Source of the DNA: Saccharothrix espanaensis DSM 44229 | GTDB taxonomy: Bacteria > Actinomycetota > Actinomycetes > Mycobacteriales > Pseudonocardiaceae | NCBI RefSeq assembly: GCF_000328705.1 | Contig: NC_019673.1 | Coordinates: 7,327,501-7,391,500 of the forward strand | DNA: 64,000 nucleotides | Direction: 5' to 3' | Shown: positions 53,521 through 61,292 of the stretch, piece after piece | Layout of the letters: every line of letters starts with the position of its first letter | Position numbering within the stretch: the first letter of the stretch is position 1 | Notes under the pieces: generated by a model | What the model saw: the letters and a program-made list of their open reading frames with translations, nothing else | What the model was told of the DNA's origin: nothing | The model's database searches: none | Position numbers and translations under genes: made by a program

Positions 53521-54599
53521 GTCGGCACCGTCGCCACCAGCGTGAACACCCCGTCCTCCTGCCCCGCGACCAGTGTGCCGCCCGCGCCCGCGAGCCGGTC
53601 GGACAGGCCGTCCAGGCCCGTCCCCCGGCCCTTGGTGCCCGGTGCGCCGTCGTTCGCCACGGTCAGCCGGACGACGTCCGCGCCGCACACGACCTCGACC
53701 GTGCACCACCGCGCCCGGCTGTGCCGCAGCACGTTCGTGCCCGCCTCCCGCAACGCCCACGACAGTTCACGGGCGGCCGGCGGCAGTTCGTCCGGGAGGG
53801 TCACCGTGCACCGGACGCCCGCCGAGGTCAACACCTGCTCGATCGCCGACGCCTGGTCGGCGAGGTCGACGGCGCGGTAGCCGTCGACCGCGTCCCGCAA
53901 ATCGACCAGGGCGGACGCGGCCAGCGCGCGGGCCTCGCCCGCCTCGCCAGCGGCCCGGGACGCGTCCACCGGGGCCAGCCGCTCGGCGAGTTCGGCCTTC
54001 AGCGCTATCACGGTCAGCCGGTGGCCGAGCAGGTCGTGCACGTCCCGGGCGAACCGCAGCCGCTCCTCGATCACGGCCAGCCGGGCCCGCGCCTCCCGCC
54101 CGTCCTGCGCCTGCACGACCAGGTCCCACAGCCACACCGGCAGCACGTGCGCCAGCGCCAGCCCGGAGCCGACACCCACGGCGATCAGCGCGCCGTGCGG
54201 CGGGTAGCTCGCGAGGACGACCGACGCGCCGACCGCGCCGACCGCCACCGCCCACCACCGCCGGGCGAGCACCGGGGCTGTGCCGACCAGCGACGCGCCC
54301 ACCCACGCCCACGTCTCCCAGCGGCCGAGGGCGATCGGCGCGAGCAGCGGCACGGTCAGCGCGGTCGCCACCGCGAACGCCACCGTCCACCCGGTGCGCC
54401 CGCGCCGGGACACGGTCGCGTAGAGGACGCCGGCGTGCGTCACGGTGAACAGCAGGAGGCCGACCGCCCCGAACACGACCCGCGTCGACCGGGTCTCCAG
54501 CAGCAGGCCGATCCCGGGACCGATCAGGCTGGTCGACCAGGCCACGCCCAGCGACAGCAACGTCAGCACGCGCGCACGGCGCACCGCCTGCCCCCTCAC
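53517..54599 (-). CDS. Sensor histidine kinase (HisKA_3 type)
   Basis: A 360-residue kinase. The N-terminal half has about four or five membrane segments (about 10-150), without a large periplasmic domain. It is followed by the dimerisation helix with phospho-His in FARDVHDLLGHRLTVIALKAELA and a HATPase_c domain (WALREAGTNVLRHS, VANDGAPG, GTGLDGLSDRLAGAGG). It is coupled by GTGA overlaps to the membrane protein upstream and response regulator downstream. It probably senses a membrane-related signal. Confidence 0.92.
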   Translation of the reverse strand: MRGQAVRRARVLTLLSLGVAWSTSLIGPGIGLLLETRSTRVVFGAVGLLLFTVTHAGVLYATVSRRGRTGWTVAFAVATALTVPLLAPIALGRWETWAWVGASLVGTAPVLARRWWAVAVGAVGASVVLASYPPHGALIAVGVGSGLALAHVLPVWLWDLVVQAQDGREARARLAVIEERLRFARDVHDLLGHRLTVIALKAELAERLAPVDASRAAGEAGEARALAASALVDLRDAVDGYRAVDLADQASAIEQVLTSAGVRCTVTLPDELPPAARELSWALREAGTNVLRHSRARWCTVEVVCGADVVRLTVANDGAPGTKGRGTGLDGLSDRLAGAGGTLVAGQEDGVFTLVATVPT

Positions 54600-54985
54600 C
54601 ACGCGAGCGACACCCCCACGAACGCGTCGACCACGACGCAGCCGAGCGCGTACCACCGGGGCACGACCAGGTTCGCGCGGTAGTGGACCAGGTCCCAGGC
54701 CGCGTGCGCCAGCCACCCGGCGGCCACGACGTACCGGCCGACGTCCGGGTCGAGCAGCAGCGCCGTGCCGGCCAGCGCCCCGAACACCAGCACGCCCGCC
54801 GCCTGCGCCGCGAGCACCGCCGGCCGCCGGGAGAACCCGCGGCACAGGCCGATCACCAGGTACGCCAACGCGCACGCGGCCAGGCCCCACGTGCCGAAGC
54901 CGGTCCAGTCGTCGTCCCCGTCGGCGACGAGCGCGATGCCCAGGCCGGTCGAGACGGCCAGCGAGATCAAGGATGAGCGGTTCAT
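54596..54985 (-). CDS. Small four-TM membrane protein of the sensor operon
   Basis: A 129-residue protein with about four membrane segments (LISLAVSTGLGIALV, WGLAACALAYLVIGL, AGVLVFGALAGTALLL and YALGCVVVDAFVGVSLA). I do not recognise a characterised family. It overlaps the kinase start (GTGA), so it is the first gene of a three-gene operon and may be an accessory sensor subunit. ATG at 54985; the longer frame to 55036 lacks support. Confidence 0.75.
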   Translation of the reverse strand: MNRSSLISLAVSTGLGIALVADGDDDWTGFGTWGLAACALAYLVIGLCRGFSRRPAVLAAQAAGVLVFGALAGTALLLDPDVGRYVVAAGWLAHAAWDLVHYRANLVVPRWYALGCVVVDAFVGVSLAW

Positions 54986-55075
54986 GTGGACCACGGTGGT
55001 GCCGGTGCGGCACAACCGGAACGTGCGCGGTGTCATCGACGACCCGTGCGGATCGCACGGTCGGGACGTGACGGG

Positions 55076-55951
55076 TCAGGCGTAGGTGGCGGCCGACGCG
55101 CGCAGGGCTGCCGCACACGCGGCGATCGCCGGGTGGTCGGCGGTGCCGCGCCGGTAGGCCAGCCGGGTGCGGCGGCGGATCGGCAGCGGGATCAGCCGGA
55201 CGCCGGCGGGCGGGTCGGTGGCGGCCAGCCGGGGCACCAGCGACACGCCCTGGCCGGCGGCGACCAGCGCCAGCACGGTGGTGTAGTCGTCGGCGTGGTG
55301 GCGGGTGCGCGGGGTGAAGCCGGCGTCGTGGCAGACCTGCGCGGCCACGGCGTGGCAGAGCGTGCCGGGGCTGCCCATGATCCACGCGGCGTCCCGGAAG
55401 TCCGCGGGCGTGCCGGCCGCGCCGGACGTGGCCAGGTAGACGGTCTCCTCCAGCAGGGGCACGCTCTCCAGCGCCGGGTCCGGGCCGACCGGGTGGGTGT
55501 CGTAGTCCTGGAGCAGTCCGGTGTCCAGCCGCCGGTCGCGCAGCGCGGCCGGGACGTCCACCGGGTCCAGTTCGGTGACCATGAGCTCCAGCCCGGGGTG
55601 CCGGCGGCCGAGTTCGACCAGCGCGGGCGGCAGGACCGTGCGCACGGCGGTCGGGAACGCGCCGATGCGCAGCGGCCCGGTCAGGCCGCCGGCGAACGCG
55701 GCGAGCGCCGCCGCGGTCCGCTCCAGCGCGGTCAGCACGCTCTCCGCGTGCCGGACCAGCACGTCACCGGCGGCGGTGAAGGCGACCCGGCGGCCGGTGC
55801 GCTCCAGCAGCGGGACGCCCGCCTCGCGTTCCAGCGTGGACAGCTGCTGGGAGACCGCGGACGGCGTGTAGGTGTGGGCGTGGGCGACGGCGGCGATCGT
55901 GCCGAGGCGGTGCAGGTCGCACAGGAGTTGCAGGCGGCGGACGTCGAGCAT
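55076..55951 (-). CDS. LysR-family transcriptional regulator
   Basis: A 291-residue regulator: N-terminal HTH (about 2-60, LQLLCDLHRLGTIAAVAHAHTYTPSAVSQQLSTLEREAGVPLLERTGRR is the family pattern) and a C-terminal periplasmic-binding-like effector domain. It is divergent from a DapA-family aldolase gene, and the palindrome between them is its probable operator. It probably activates or represses that gene in response to a small acid. Confidence 0.93.
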   Translation of the reverse strand: MLDVRRLQLLCDLHRLGTIAAVAHAHTYTPSAVSQQLSTLEREAGVPLLERTGRRVAFTAAGDVLVRHAESVLTALERTAAALAAFAGGLTGPLRIGAFPTAVRTVLPPALVELGRRHPGLELMVTELDPVDVPAALRDRRLDTGLLQDYDTHPVGPDPALESVPLLEETVYLATSGAAGTPADFRDAAWIMGSPGTLCHAVAAQVCHDAGFTPRTRHHADDYTTVLALVAAGQGVSLVPRLAATDPPAGVRLIPLPIRRRTRLAYRRGTADHPAIAACAAALRASAATYA

Positions 55952-55965
55952 CGGCTCAGCTTACG

Positions 55966-55986
55966 GTTCACGTCAGATACGTGAAC
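55966..55986. promoter_or_regulatory. LysR operator between lysR and the aldolase gene
   Basis: GTTCACG-TCAGATA-CGTGAAC is a perfect 7-7-7 inverted repeat. It contains the T-N11-A LysR box (TTCA...TGAA) and lies 15 bases from the lysR start. Confidence 0.7.
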
Positions 55987-56022
55987 TGGACCTTACGGAG
56001 ATTGGGCTGGATCCTGGTCCTC

Positions 56023-56874
56023 ATGACGCTCTCGGGGGTATACGTCCCACTGGTCACGCCGTTCGACGCCGCCGGCGGGATCGCGCTCGACGCCGTGGAA
56101 CGCCTGGCGCACGAGGTGCTGGACGACGGTGCGGCCGGGATCGTCGCGCTGGGCACCACCGGCGAACCCGCCTCGCTGACCGCCGACGAGCGGCGCGGGG
56201 TGCTCGACGTGGTGGGCGGGGTGTGCCGGGAGCGGTCCGCGCCGCTGGTCGTCGGCGCGAGCACCCAGGACGCGCTCGACGCGCTGGCGGGCACCGGGGC
56301 CACCGCCGCGCTGGCCGTCGTGCCGCCGTTCGTCCGGCCGGGCGAGGACGGCGTGGTCGCCCACTTCGCGCACCTCACCGGGCCGGTGCCGCTGGTCGTC
56401 TACCACATCCCCTACCGGACCGGGCAGGCGTTGTCGGCCGGCGCGCTGCGCCGGATCGCCGCGCTGCCGCACGTCATCGGCGTCAAGCACGCGGTCGGCG
56501 GGATCGACGCGGACACCGTCGACCTGCTCGCCGACCCGCCCGCCGACTTCGCCGTGCTGGGCGGCGACGACCTGTTCATCTCGCCGCTGCTCGCGCTCGG
56601 CGCGCAGGGCGCGATCCTGGCGTCCGCGCACTTCGCCACCAAGTCGTTCGTCGAGCTGGTCGACGCGTGGCGCACCGACCCGGTCCGCGCGCGGGAGCTG
56701 GGCGGGCGGCTGGCCGCGCTGTCCAACGCCGTGTTCACCGCGCCCAACCCGACCGTGGTCAAGGCGCTGCTGCACGCCCAGGGCCGCATCCCGACGCCGG
56801 ACGTCCGGCTGCCGCTGCTGGCCGCCGACCCCGCGCTGGTGGCCGAGGCGGTGCGGATCAGCCAGGGCTGGTGA
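56023..56874 (+). CDS. DapA/NanA-superfamily aldolase
   Basis: A 283-residue class I (beta/alpha)8 aldolase. It has GTTGEPASL (Thr pair binding the carboxylate), VVYHIPYRTG with the catalytic Tyr and GVKHAVGG with the Schiff-base Lys. It is not obviously the housekeeping dihydrodipicolinate synthase: it stands alone with a LysR regulator and has a relatively diverged substrate loop. Substrates of such orphans include keto-deoxy sugar acids and hydroxyproline products. ATG at 56023; an in-frame GTG at 55981 lies inside the operator. Confidence 0.87.
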   Translation: MTLSGVYVPLVTPFDAAGGIALDAVERLAHEVLDDGAAGIVALGTTGEPASLTADERRGVLDVVGGVCRERSAPLVVGASTQDALDALAGTGATAALAVVPPFVRPGEDGVVAHFAHLTGPVPLVVYHIPYRTGQALSAGALRRIAALPHVIGVKHAVGGIDADTVDLLADPPADFAVLGGDDLFISPLLALGAQGAILASAHFATKSFVELVDAWRTDPVRARELGGRLAALSNAVFTAPNPTVVKALLHAQGRIPTPDVRLPLLAADPALVAEAVRISQGW

Positions 56875-57300
56875 CGGTCACCCGCCAGTCGCTGTCGATC
56901 ACCGCCGGCGCGCCGCCCGGCCTGAGCACCCGCAGCACCTCGCGCAGGCCGGGTTCGCAGTCGGGCGGGAAGAAGCAGGCAAACCGGGCGGGCACGACCC
57001 GTCGGGCAGCGGGATGTGCTCGGCGGACCCGGCGAGCACCCGGCCCGCGTCGGCGTAGCGGGGCAGCCGGAACCGGTGCCGCAGACCAGGTCCGGCAAGG
57101 TCCGGCCGGTCCAGTCGGTGCGCAGCGCGGCCCAGAGCGCGCCGGACGGGTCGACGGCCTCGTTCTCCCGCTCGTACAGGCCGGGGTGGCCGGCGATGTC
57201 CGGCGTGCGGGCGAAGTCCGGGAGCGCGGGCAGGCCCGCCGGCAGCGCCGCCATCGCGGAACCGGGCAGCGCCGGGTTCTCGGCCAGGCCGCGCGGCACG
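56858..57300 (-). pseudogene. Broken SAM-dependent methyltransferase
   Basis: Pieces of one methyltransferase are spread over frames. TPDIAGHPGLYERENEAVDP..ALWAALR and LPDLVCGTG (SAM motif I, one residue off DLGCGTG) are in one frame. ADAGRVLAGSAEHIPLPDG is in another. RFACFFPPDCEPGLREVLRVLRPGGAPAVIDSDWR lies in a third and ends at a stop inside the aldolase gene's 3' end. Motif II and about 35-40 residues are deleted and the C-terminus is truncated. Both frameshifts and deletion argue for a dead gene. Confidence 0.8.
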
Positions 57301-57449
57301 CCGACGGGGTCGGGGCGGCGGGGTCCGGCGGGGGCTGGTCCACGGCCCCGGATCGCAGCCGGCCGCAAGAAGTCGTCCCCGGCGTGTCGAGAACGGCCGG
57401 CCGGCTTCTACTTCACGGGTGGAAGGTCCCTCAAGCCGGGAGGTTCGCC
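57301..57449. other. Short non-coding stretch before the DUF1801 gene
   Basis: No gene is seen. AAGCCGGGAGG at about 57433-57443 is the ribosome binding site of the next gene. Confidence 0.45.
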
Positions 57450-57854
57450 ATGTCCTACCCCACCGACCCGCGGGTCGACGACTACATCGACGCGCTGCCG
57501 CAGTGGCAGCGGGAGATCTGCCGCGCGGTGCGCGACCTGGTGCACGAGGCCGACCCCGACGTGGTCGAGACGATCAAGCGGACCAACCGGCCGTACTTCG
57601 TGCTCGACGGCAACGTCTGCGCGCTGCTCGCGGCGAAGACGCACGTCAACGTGTTCCTGTACGACGGGGCGATGGTGCCGGACCCGGAGGGCATCATCAC
57701 CGCCGGGCACGACAACAAGACCGCGCGCACGGTGGCGTTCCGGCGCGACGAGCCGATCAACGCGCCCGCGCTGGTCGCCATGTTCCGGCAGATCATCGCG
57801 AACAACCGGGCGGGCGGGTGGCGCAAGCTCAAGCGCGACGCGGCCTCCGGGTGA
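57450..57854 (+). CDS. DUF1801 family protein
   Basis: A 134-residue DUF1801 (YdhG/IscA-neighbour-like) protein: DPRVDDYIDALPQWQREICRAVRDLVHEADPDVVETIKRTNRPYFVLDGN is the family pattern, then ALLAAKTHVNVFLYDG and the C-terminal ANNRAGGWRKLKRDA. These small single-domain proteins resemble phosphate- or sugar-binding folds; their function is unknown. Its stop overlaps an alternative start of rnhA. Confidence 0.88.
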   Translation: MSYPTDPRVDDYIDALPQWQREICRAVRDLVHEADPDVVETIKRTNRPYFVLDGNVCALLAAKTHVNVFLYDGAMVPDPEGIITAGHDNKTARTVAFRRDEPINAPALVAMFRQIIANNRAGGWRKLKRDAASG

Positions 57855-57862
57855 TCACCTGT

Positions 57863-58315
57863 ATGTTGCCGGGCGTGGAGGTCGAGATCTACACCGACGG
57901 CGCGTGCAGCGGCAACCCCGGTCCGGGCGGGTGGGGCGCGGTGCTGCGGTACGGGCAGCACGAGAAGGACCTGTACGGCGGCGACGCCGGGCCGACCACC
58001 AACAACCGGATGGAGCTGATGGCACCCATCCAGGCGTTGGAGAGCCTGACCCGGCCCTCCGTGGTGCGGATCTACACCGACAGCACCTACGTGCGCAACG
58101 GCATCACGTCGTGGATGGCGAAGTGGGCGGCCAACGGCTGGCTGACCAGCGCGAAGCAGCCCGTGAAGAACGCCGACCTGTGGCGTCGGCTGGGTGAGGC
58201 CGCCGCACGGCACGAGGTCGAGTGGCACTGGGTGAAGGGCCACGCGGGGCACGTCGACAACGAGCGCGCCGACCAGCTCGCGGTGCGCGGCGTGCGCGAG
58301 GTCTCGGGCCGCTAG
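57863..58315 (+). CDS. rnhA: Ribonuclease HI
   Basis: A 150-residue RNase H type 1 that cleaves RNA in RNA:DNA hybrids. The four carboxylates are visible: Asp in IYTDGACSGNPGPGG, Glu in NNRMELMAPIQAL, Asp in IYTDSTYVRNGIT and Asp in GHVDNERADQLA. HWVKGHAGH is the His motif of the family. ATG at 57863 chosen; a GTG at 57851 overlapping the previous stop and a GTG at 57875 are alternatives. Confidence 0.95.
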   Translation: MLPGVEVEIYTDGACSGNPGPGGWGAVLRYGQHEKDLYGGDAGPTTNNRMELMAPIQALESLTRPSVVRIYTDSTYVRNGITSWMAKWAANGWLTSAKQPVKNADLWRRLGEAAARHEVEWHWVKGHAGHVDNERADQLAVRGVREVSGR

Positions 58316-58377
58316 ACCGACGCCGGGCCGGCGCACGAGTCACAGCTCCGCGCGTCCTGCCCGATGGGCAGCCCGGG

Positions 58378-58983
58378 TCACAGCCAGCCGTTGTCGTGCG
58401 CGGTCGCGAAGGCGTCCTGCCGGCCGGTCGCGCCGAGCTTGCCCACCACGGTCGACAGGTAGTTGCGCACGGTCCCGACGGACAGGCCCATCCGGTGGGC
58501 GACCTCGGTCACCGGCGTGTCGTACTCGGCCTGCCGCAACACCTCCAGCTCCTGCGGGGTCAGCGGGCACGCGGGCGGCAGCAGGGCGTGGACCGCGATC
58601 GCCGGGTCGACGTACCGCCCGCCGCCGTGCACCGTCCGGATCACGTCGGCCAGCGCGCCGGCCGGTGACCCCTTGGGCACCAGGCCCTTCGCGCCGACGG
58701 CCAGCGCGCGCCGCGGGTGCGGCGGCCGGCCCGGCCCGGTCAGCACGACGACCGCGCAGGCGGGCAGCGCGCGGGCCAGGTCGGCGGCCACCTGGTAGCC
58801 GTCCCGGCCGGGCATCACGGCGTCGACCACGGCCACGTCCGGCCGGGTCGCCACCGCCGCCGTCACCGCCGACTCGCCGTCCGCCGCCAGCGCCACGACC
58901 TCCAGGTCGATCTCCAGCCGCAGCAGCGACGCCAGCGCGATCCGCACGAGGTCCTCGTCGTCGGCGACCAGCACCCGGATCAA
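58378..58983 (-). CDS. Orphan NarL/LuxR-family response regulator
   Basis: A 201-residue regulator closely related to the one at 52915: same length, acidic pair LVADDED, phospho-Asp in VAVVDAVMPGRDG, Lys in LVPKGSPAG, and the identical last eight residues TAHDNGWL. There is no kinase gene beside it. The TTG start (58983) is preceded by GGAGGAGG; ATG codons further upstream (59037, 59034) would extend it by 18 residues of poor quality. It may be driven by the kinase at 53517 or by another kinase elsewhere. Confidence 0.88.
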   Translation of the reverse strand: MIRVLVADDEDLVRIALASLLRLEIDLEVVALAADGESAVTAAVATRPDVAVVDAVMPGRDGYQVAADLARALPACAVVVLTGPGRPPHPRRALAVGAKGLVPKGSPAGALADVIRTVHGGGRYVDPAIAVHALLPPACPLTPQELEVLRQAEYDTPVTEVAHRMGLSVGTVRNYLSTVVGKLGATGRQDAFATAHDNGWL

Positions 58984-59076
58984 GACGGCCTCCTCCAGAC
59001 CGGGTACGCCGACCGGGCCGGGTCGATCGTGCATCACCGGGAGCGGTTGCGGACCGTTCAGTTGCCGGTCCCGGGG

Positions 59077-60012
59077 TTATTGCCAGACCCCGGCCAGCCG
59101 CCGCATCCCCTCGGTGATCCGCTCGACGGTGTTGGTGGTGAACGACAGCCGCAGGGTCGCCGGGTCCGGGGTGGTGGCGTAGAAGGACGCGCCGGGCACG
59201 AACGCCACGTCCCGGGCGAGCGCCGAGGCCGGCGCGTCGGCGGTGTCGACCTCGCCGGGCAGGGTGACCCAGACGAACATGCCGCCGTCCGGGTCGGTCC
59301 ACCGGGAGCCGTCCGGGACGGCGCCGGGCAGGGCGGCGATCATCGCGTCCCGGCGTTCCTTATAGGCCGCGCACAGCGTTCGGACGTGCGCGGACAGGTC
59401 GTTGGCGGCCAGGTAGGCGGCGGCCGCGGCCTGGTCGACGGCGGAGGTGTGCAGGTCGGCGGCCTGCTTCACGACCGCGAGCGGGCGCAGCAGCCCGGCG
59501 GGGGCGCGCAGCCGGCCCAGCCGCAGGCCGGGCGCGCCGATCTTGGAGAAGCTGCCCAGGTGCAGCACCCGCTCGCTCGTCGAGGCCGGCGCGGGCACGT
59601 GCTCGCCCCGGTACCGCAGTTCGCCGTACGCGTTGTCCTCCACCACCCACAGGCCGTGCCGGTCGGCGAGCGCGGCGACCTCGGTCCGGCGCTCGGCGGT
59701 GAGCGTGCGGCCGGTGGGGTTGGCGAAGGTCGGCACCAGGTAGAGCAGTTCGGGCCGTTCGCGGTCGATCACCTCGGCCGGCGCCGCCGGGACCACGCCC
59801 CGCTCGTCGCTCGCGACCGACACCACCCGCGCGCCGGCGAGCTGGAACGCCTGCAGCGAGCGCCGGGTCACCGCCGTGTCGAACGCGGCGCGCAGGCCGT
59901 CGAGGTCGAACAGCTCGGGAGGGGGCAGGCCGCCGGCGAACGAGATCACCTCGGGCCGCGCGGTGAGCGCGAGCAGGTCGCGGACGGGTGAGCCGGCGAC
60001 GGTTCGGGGCAT
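59077..60012 (-). CDS. Shortened PLP-dependent aminotransferase (class I/II)
   Basis: A 311-residue member of a family that is usually about 380-400 residues (2-aminoadipate or MocR-like aminotransferase). The N-terminus ISFAGGLPPPELFDLDGL, FANPTGRTLT, VVEDNAYGELRYRGE and the PLP-Lys segment LGSFSKIGAPGLRLG are present. About 60-65 residues are missing between RRSLQ and AFQLAGARVV, in frame; this stretch normally carries the TTGSQQAL cofactor phosphate loop. Without it the enzyme is probably inactive. It may be a pseudogene-in-waiting or an assembly error. Confidence 0.8.
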   Translation of the reverse strand: MPRTVAGSPVRDLLALTARPEVISFAGGLPPPELFDLDGLRAAFDTAVTRRSLQAFQLAGARVVSVASDERGVVPAAPAEVIDRERPELLYLVPTFANPTGRTLTAERRTEVAALADRHGLWVVEDNAYGELRYRGEHVPAPASTSERVLHLGSFSKIGAPGLRLGRLRAPAGLLRPLAVVKQAADLHTSAVDQAAAAAYLAANDLSAHVRTLCAAYKERRDAMIAALPGAVPDGSRWTDPDGGMFVWVTLPGEVDTADAPASALARDVAFVPGASFYATTPDPATLRLSFTTNTVERITEGMRRLAGVWQ

Positions 60013-60110
60013 GGTGGTTCCTCGGGACTGGAGGAGCGGGGGTCGCGGTCGTGCCGCGGGAGTCGGGCCGCCCGGGGTGGGGGACGCCCACGACCAGCCT
60101 GATCGACGCG

Positions 60111-60132
60111 TATATGCCCATACGGCTATATT
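60111..60132 (+). promoter_or_regulatory. ArsR operator and -10 element
   Basis: TATATGCC...GGCTATAT is an imperfect palindrome. Its right arm contains TATATT (60127-60132), 6 bases before the ATG. A bound ArsR protein would cover the -10 and the leaderless start. Confidence 0.6.
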
Positions 60133-60138
60133 GCCGTC

Positions 60139-60447
60139 ATGGAATCTACGTTCGCGGTGCTGGCGGACCCGCACCGCCGGCAGATCCTCGACGTGCTGCG
60201 CGGGGGCGAACGGCCGGTCAACGACCTGGTGGACCGGCTCACGCTGACCCAGCCGACGGTCTCCAAGCACCTCAAGGTGCTGCGCGAGGCCGGACTGGTG
60301 GAGGTCCGGCGGGAGGCGCAACGCCGGTGGTACCGGCTGTGCCCGCAACCGCTGGCCGCCGTCGACGCGTGGCTCGCGCCCTACCGGCTGCTGTGGGAGC
60401 ACAGCCTCGACGCCCTGGAACGACGACTGGACGGGATGGACCGATGA
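60139..60447 (+). CDS. ArsR-family transcriptional regulator
   Basis: A 102-residue winged-helix regulator: LADPHRRQILDVLRGGERPVNDLVDRLTLTQPTVSKHLKVLREAGLV is the family pattern, followed by RREAQRRWYRLCPQPLAAVDAWL. It lacks the paired Cys of metal sensors. This ArsR class is commonly coupled to an AHSA1/SRPBCC gene, as here, where the SRPBCC start overlaps its stop (ATGA). It should sense a small organic ligand or be controlled by its partner. Confidence 0.93.
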   Translation: MESTFAVLADPHRRQILDVLRGGERPVNDLVDRLTLTQPTVSKHLKVLREAGLVEVRREAQRRWYRLCPQPLAAVDAWLAPYRLLWEHSLDALERRLDGMDR

Positions 60448-61292
60448 GCGCCGAACTGCGACGGGTCGACGGCAAACCGGTGCTGCGCTTCGAGCGCGTG
60501 CTGCGGCACCCGCGGCACAAGGTGTGGCGGGCGGTGACCGACCCGGCCGAGTTCAAGCACTGGTTCCCGGCCGAGGTGACCGTCGACGGGACCACCCTGC
60601 GGTTCACGTTCCCCGATTCCGAGAGCGCCGGCGAGGTGCTCGAACTCGACCCGCCGAACGTGTTCGCGTTCCGCTGGAACTCCGACGTGCTGCGGTTCGA
60701 ACTGCGGCCGCACGACGAAGGCTGCCTGCTGGTCTTCACCCACGCGCTGGACGCCGAACCGGCCGCCGGCCGCACCGCCGCGGGCTGGGACACGTGCCTC
60801 ACCGCGCTGGACGCGTCCCTCGACGGCCGCACCGCCGAGCCGCCGACCGACTGGCTCGGCCCGATGGAGCGCTACGTCCGCGCGTTCGGCCTGGACCGGG
60901 GCCGCGTCGAGGACGGTCTCGTGCGGTTCGTCCGGGACCTGGTGTGGACGCCGCTGGGCGAGGTGTGGGAGTTGTTCACGGCGGGCGCGCCCGGACTGCC
61001 GGCCCACGCCACCACCCCGCACGTCCCGCCCGGCCCGGTGATCGCCGTCGACCCGCCCCGGCTGCTGGAGTTCGCCTCGCCGACCGGGACCGTGCGCTGG
61101 GAGTTCCGGCACGACCCGGACAGCGGCACGTCCGTCGAGCTCACCCACGCCGTCACCGATCCGGCGTTCACGCCCACCGCGCTCGCCGGCTGGCACGTGC
61201 GGCTGGAACTGCTGTTCGCGGCGACGTTCGGCGAGCACCGTCCGTGGCCCGAGGACCGGTTCGCCGAACTGGAGCGCCGCTACGGCAGTTGA
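60444..61292 (+). CDS. Tandem SRPBCC (AHSA1-like) protein
   Basis: A 282-residue protein with two SRPBCC lobes. The first (about 1-140) begins LRFERVLRHPRHKVWRAVTDPAEFKHWFPAEV. The second (about 150-280) has VRDLVWTPLGEVWELFTAGA and GWHVRLELLFAATFGEHRPWPED. Each makes a ligand pocket. It is co-translated with the ArsR regulator. The two lobes differ, so the fusion is old. It overlaps the convergent ADP-ribosylglycohydrolase gene by 13 bases. Confidence 0.85.
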   Translation: MSAELRRVDGKPVLRFERVLRHPRHKVWRAVTDPAEFKHWFPAEVTVDGTTLRFTFPDSESAGEVLELDPPNVFAFRWNSDVLRFELRPHDEGCLLVFTHALDAEPAAGRTAAGWDTCLTALDASLDGRTAEPPTDWLGPMERYVRAFGLDRGRVEDGLVRFVRDLVWTPLGEVWELFTAGAPGLPAHATTPHVPPGPVIAVDPPRLLEFASPTGTVRWEFRHDPDSGTSVELTHAVTDPAFTPTALAGWHVRLELLFAATFGEHRPWPEDRFAELERRYGS

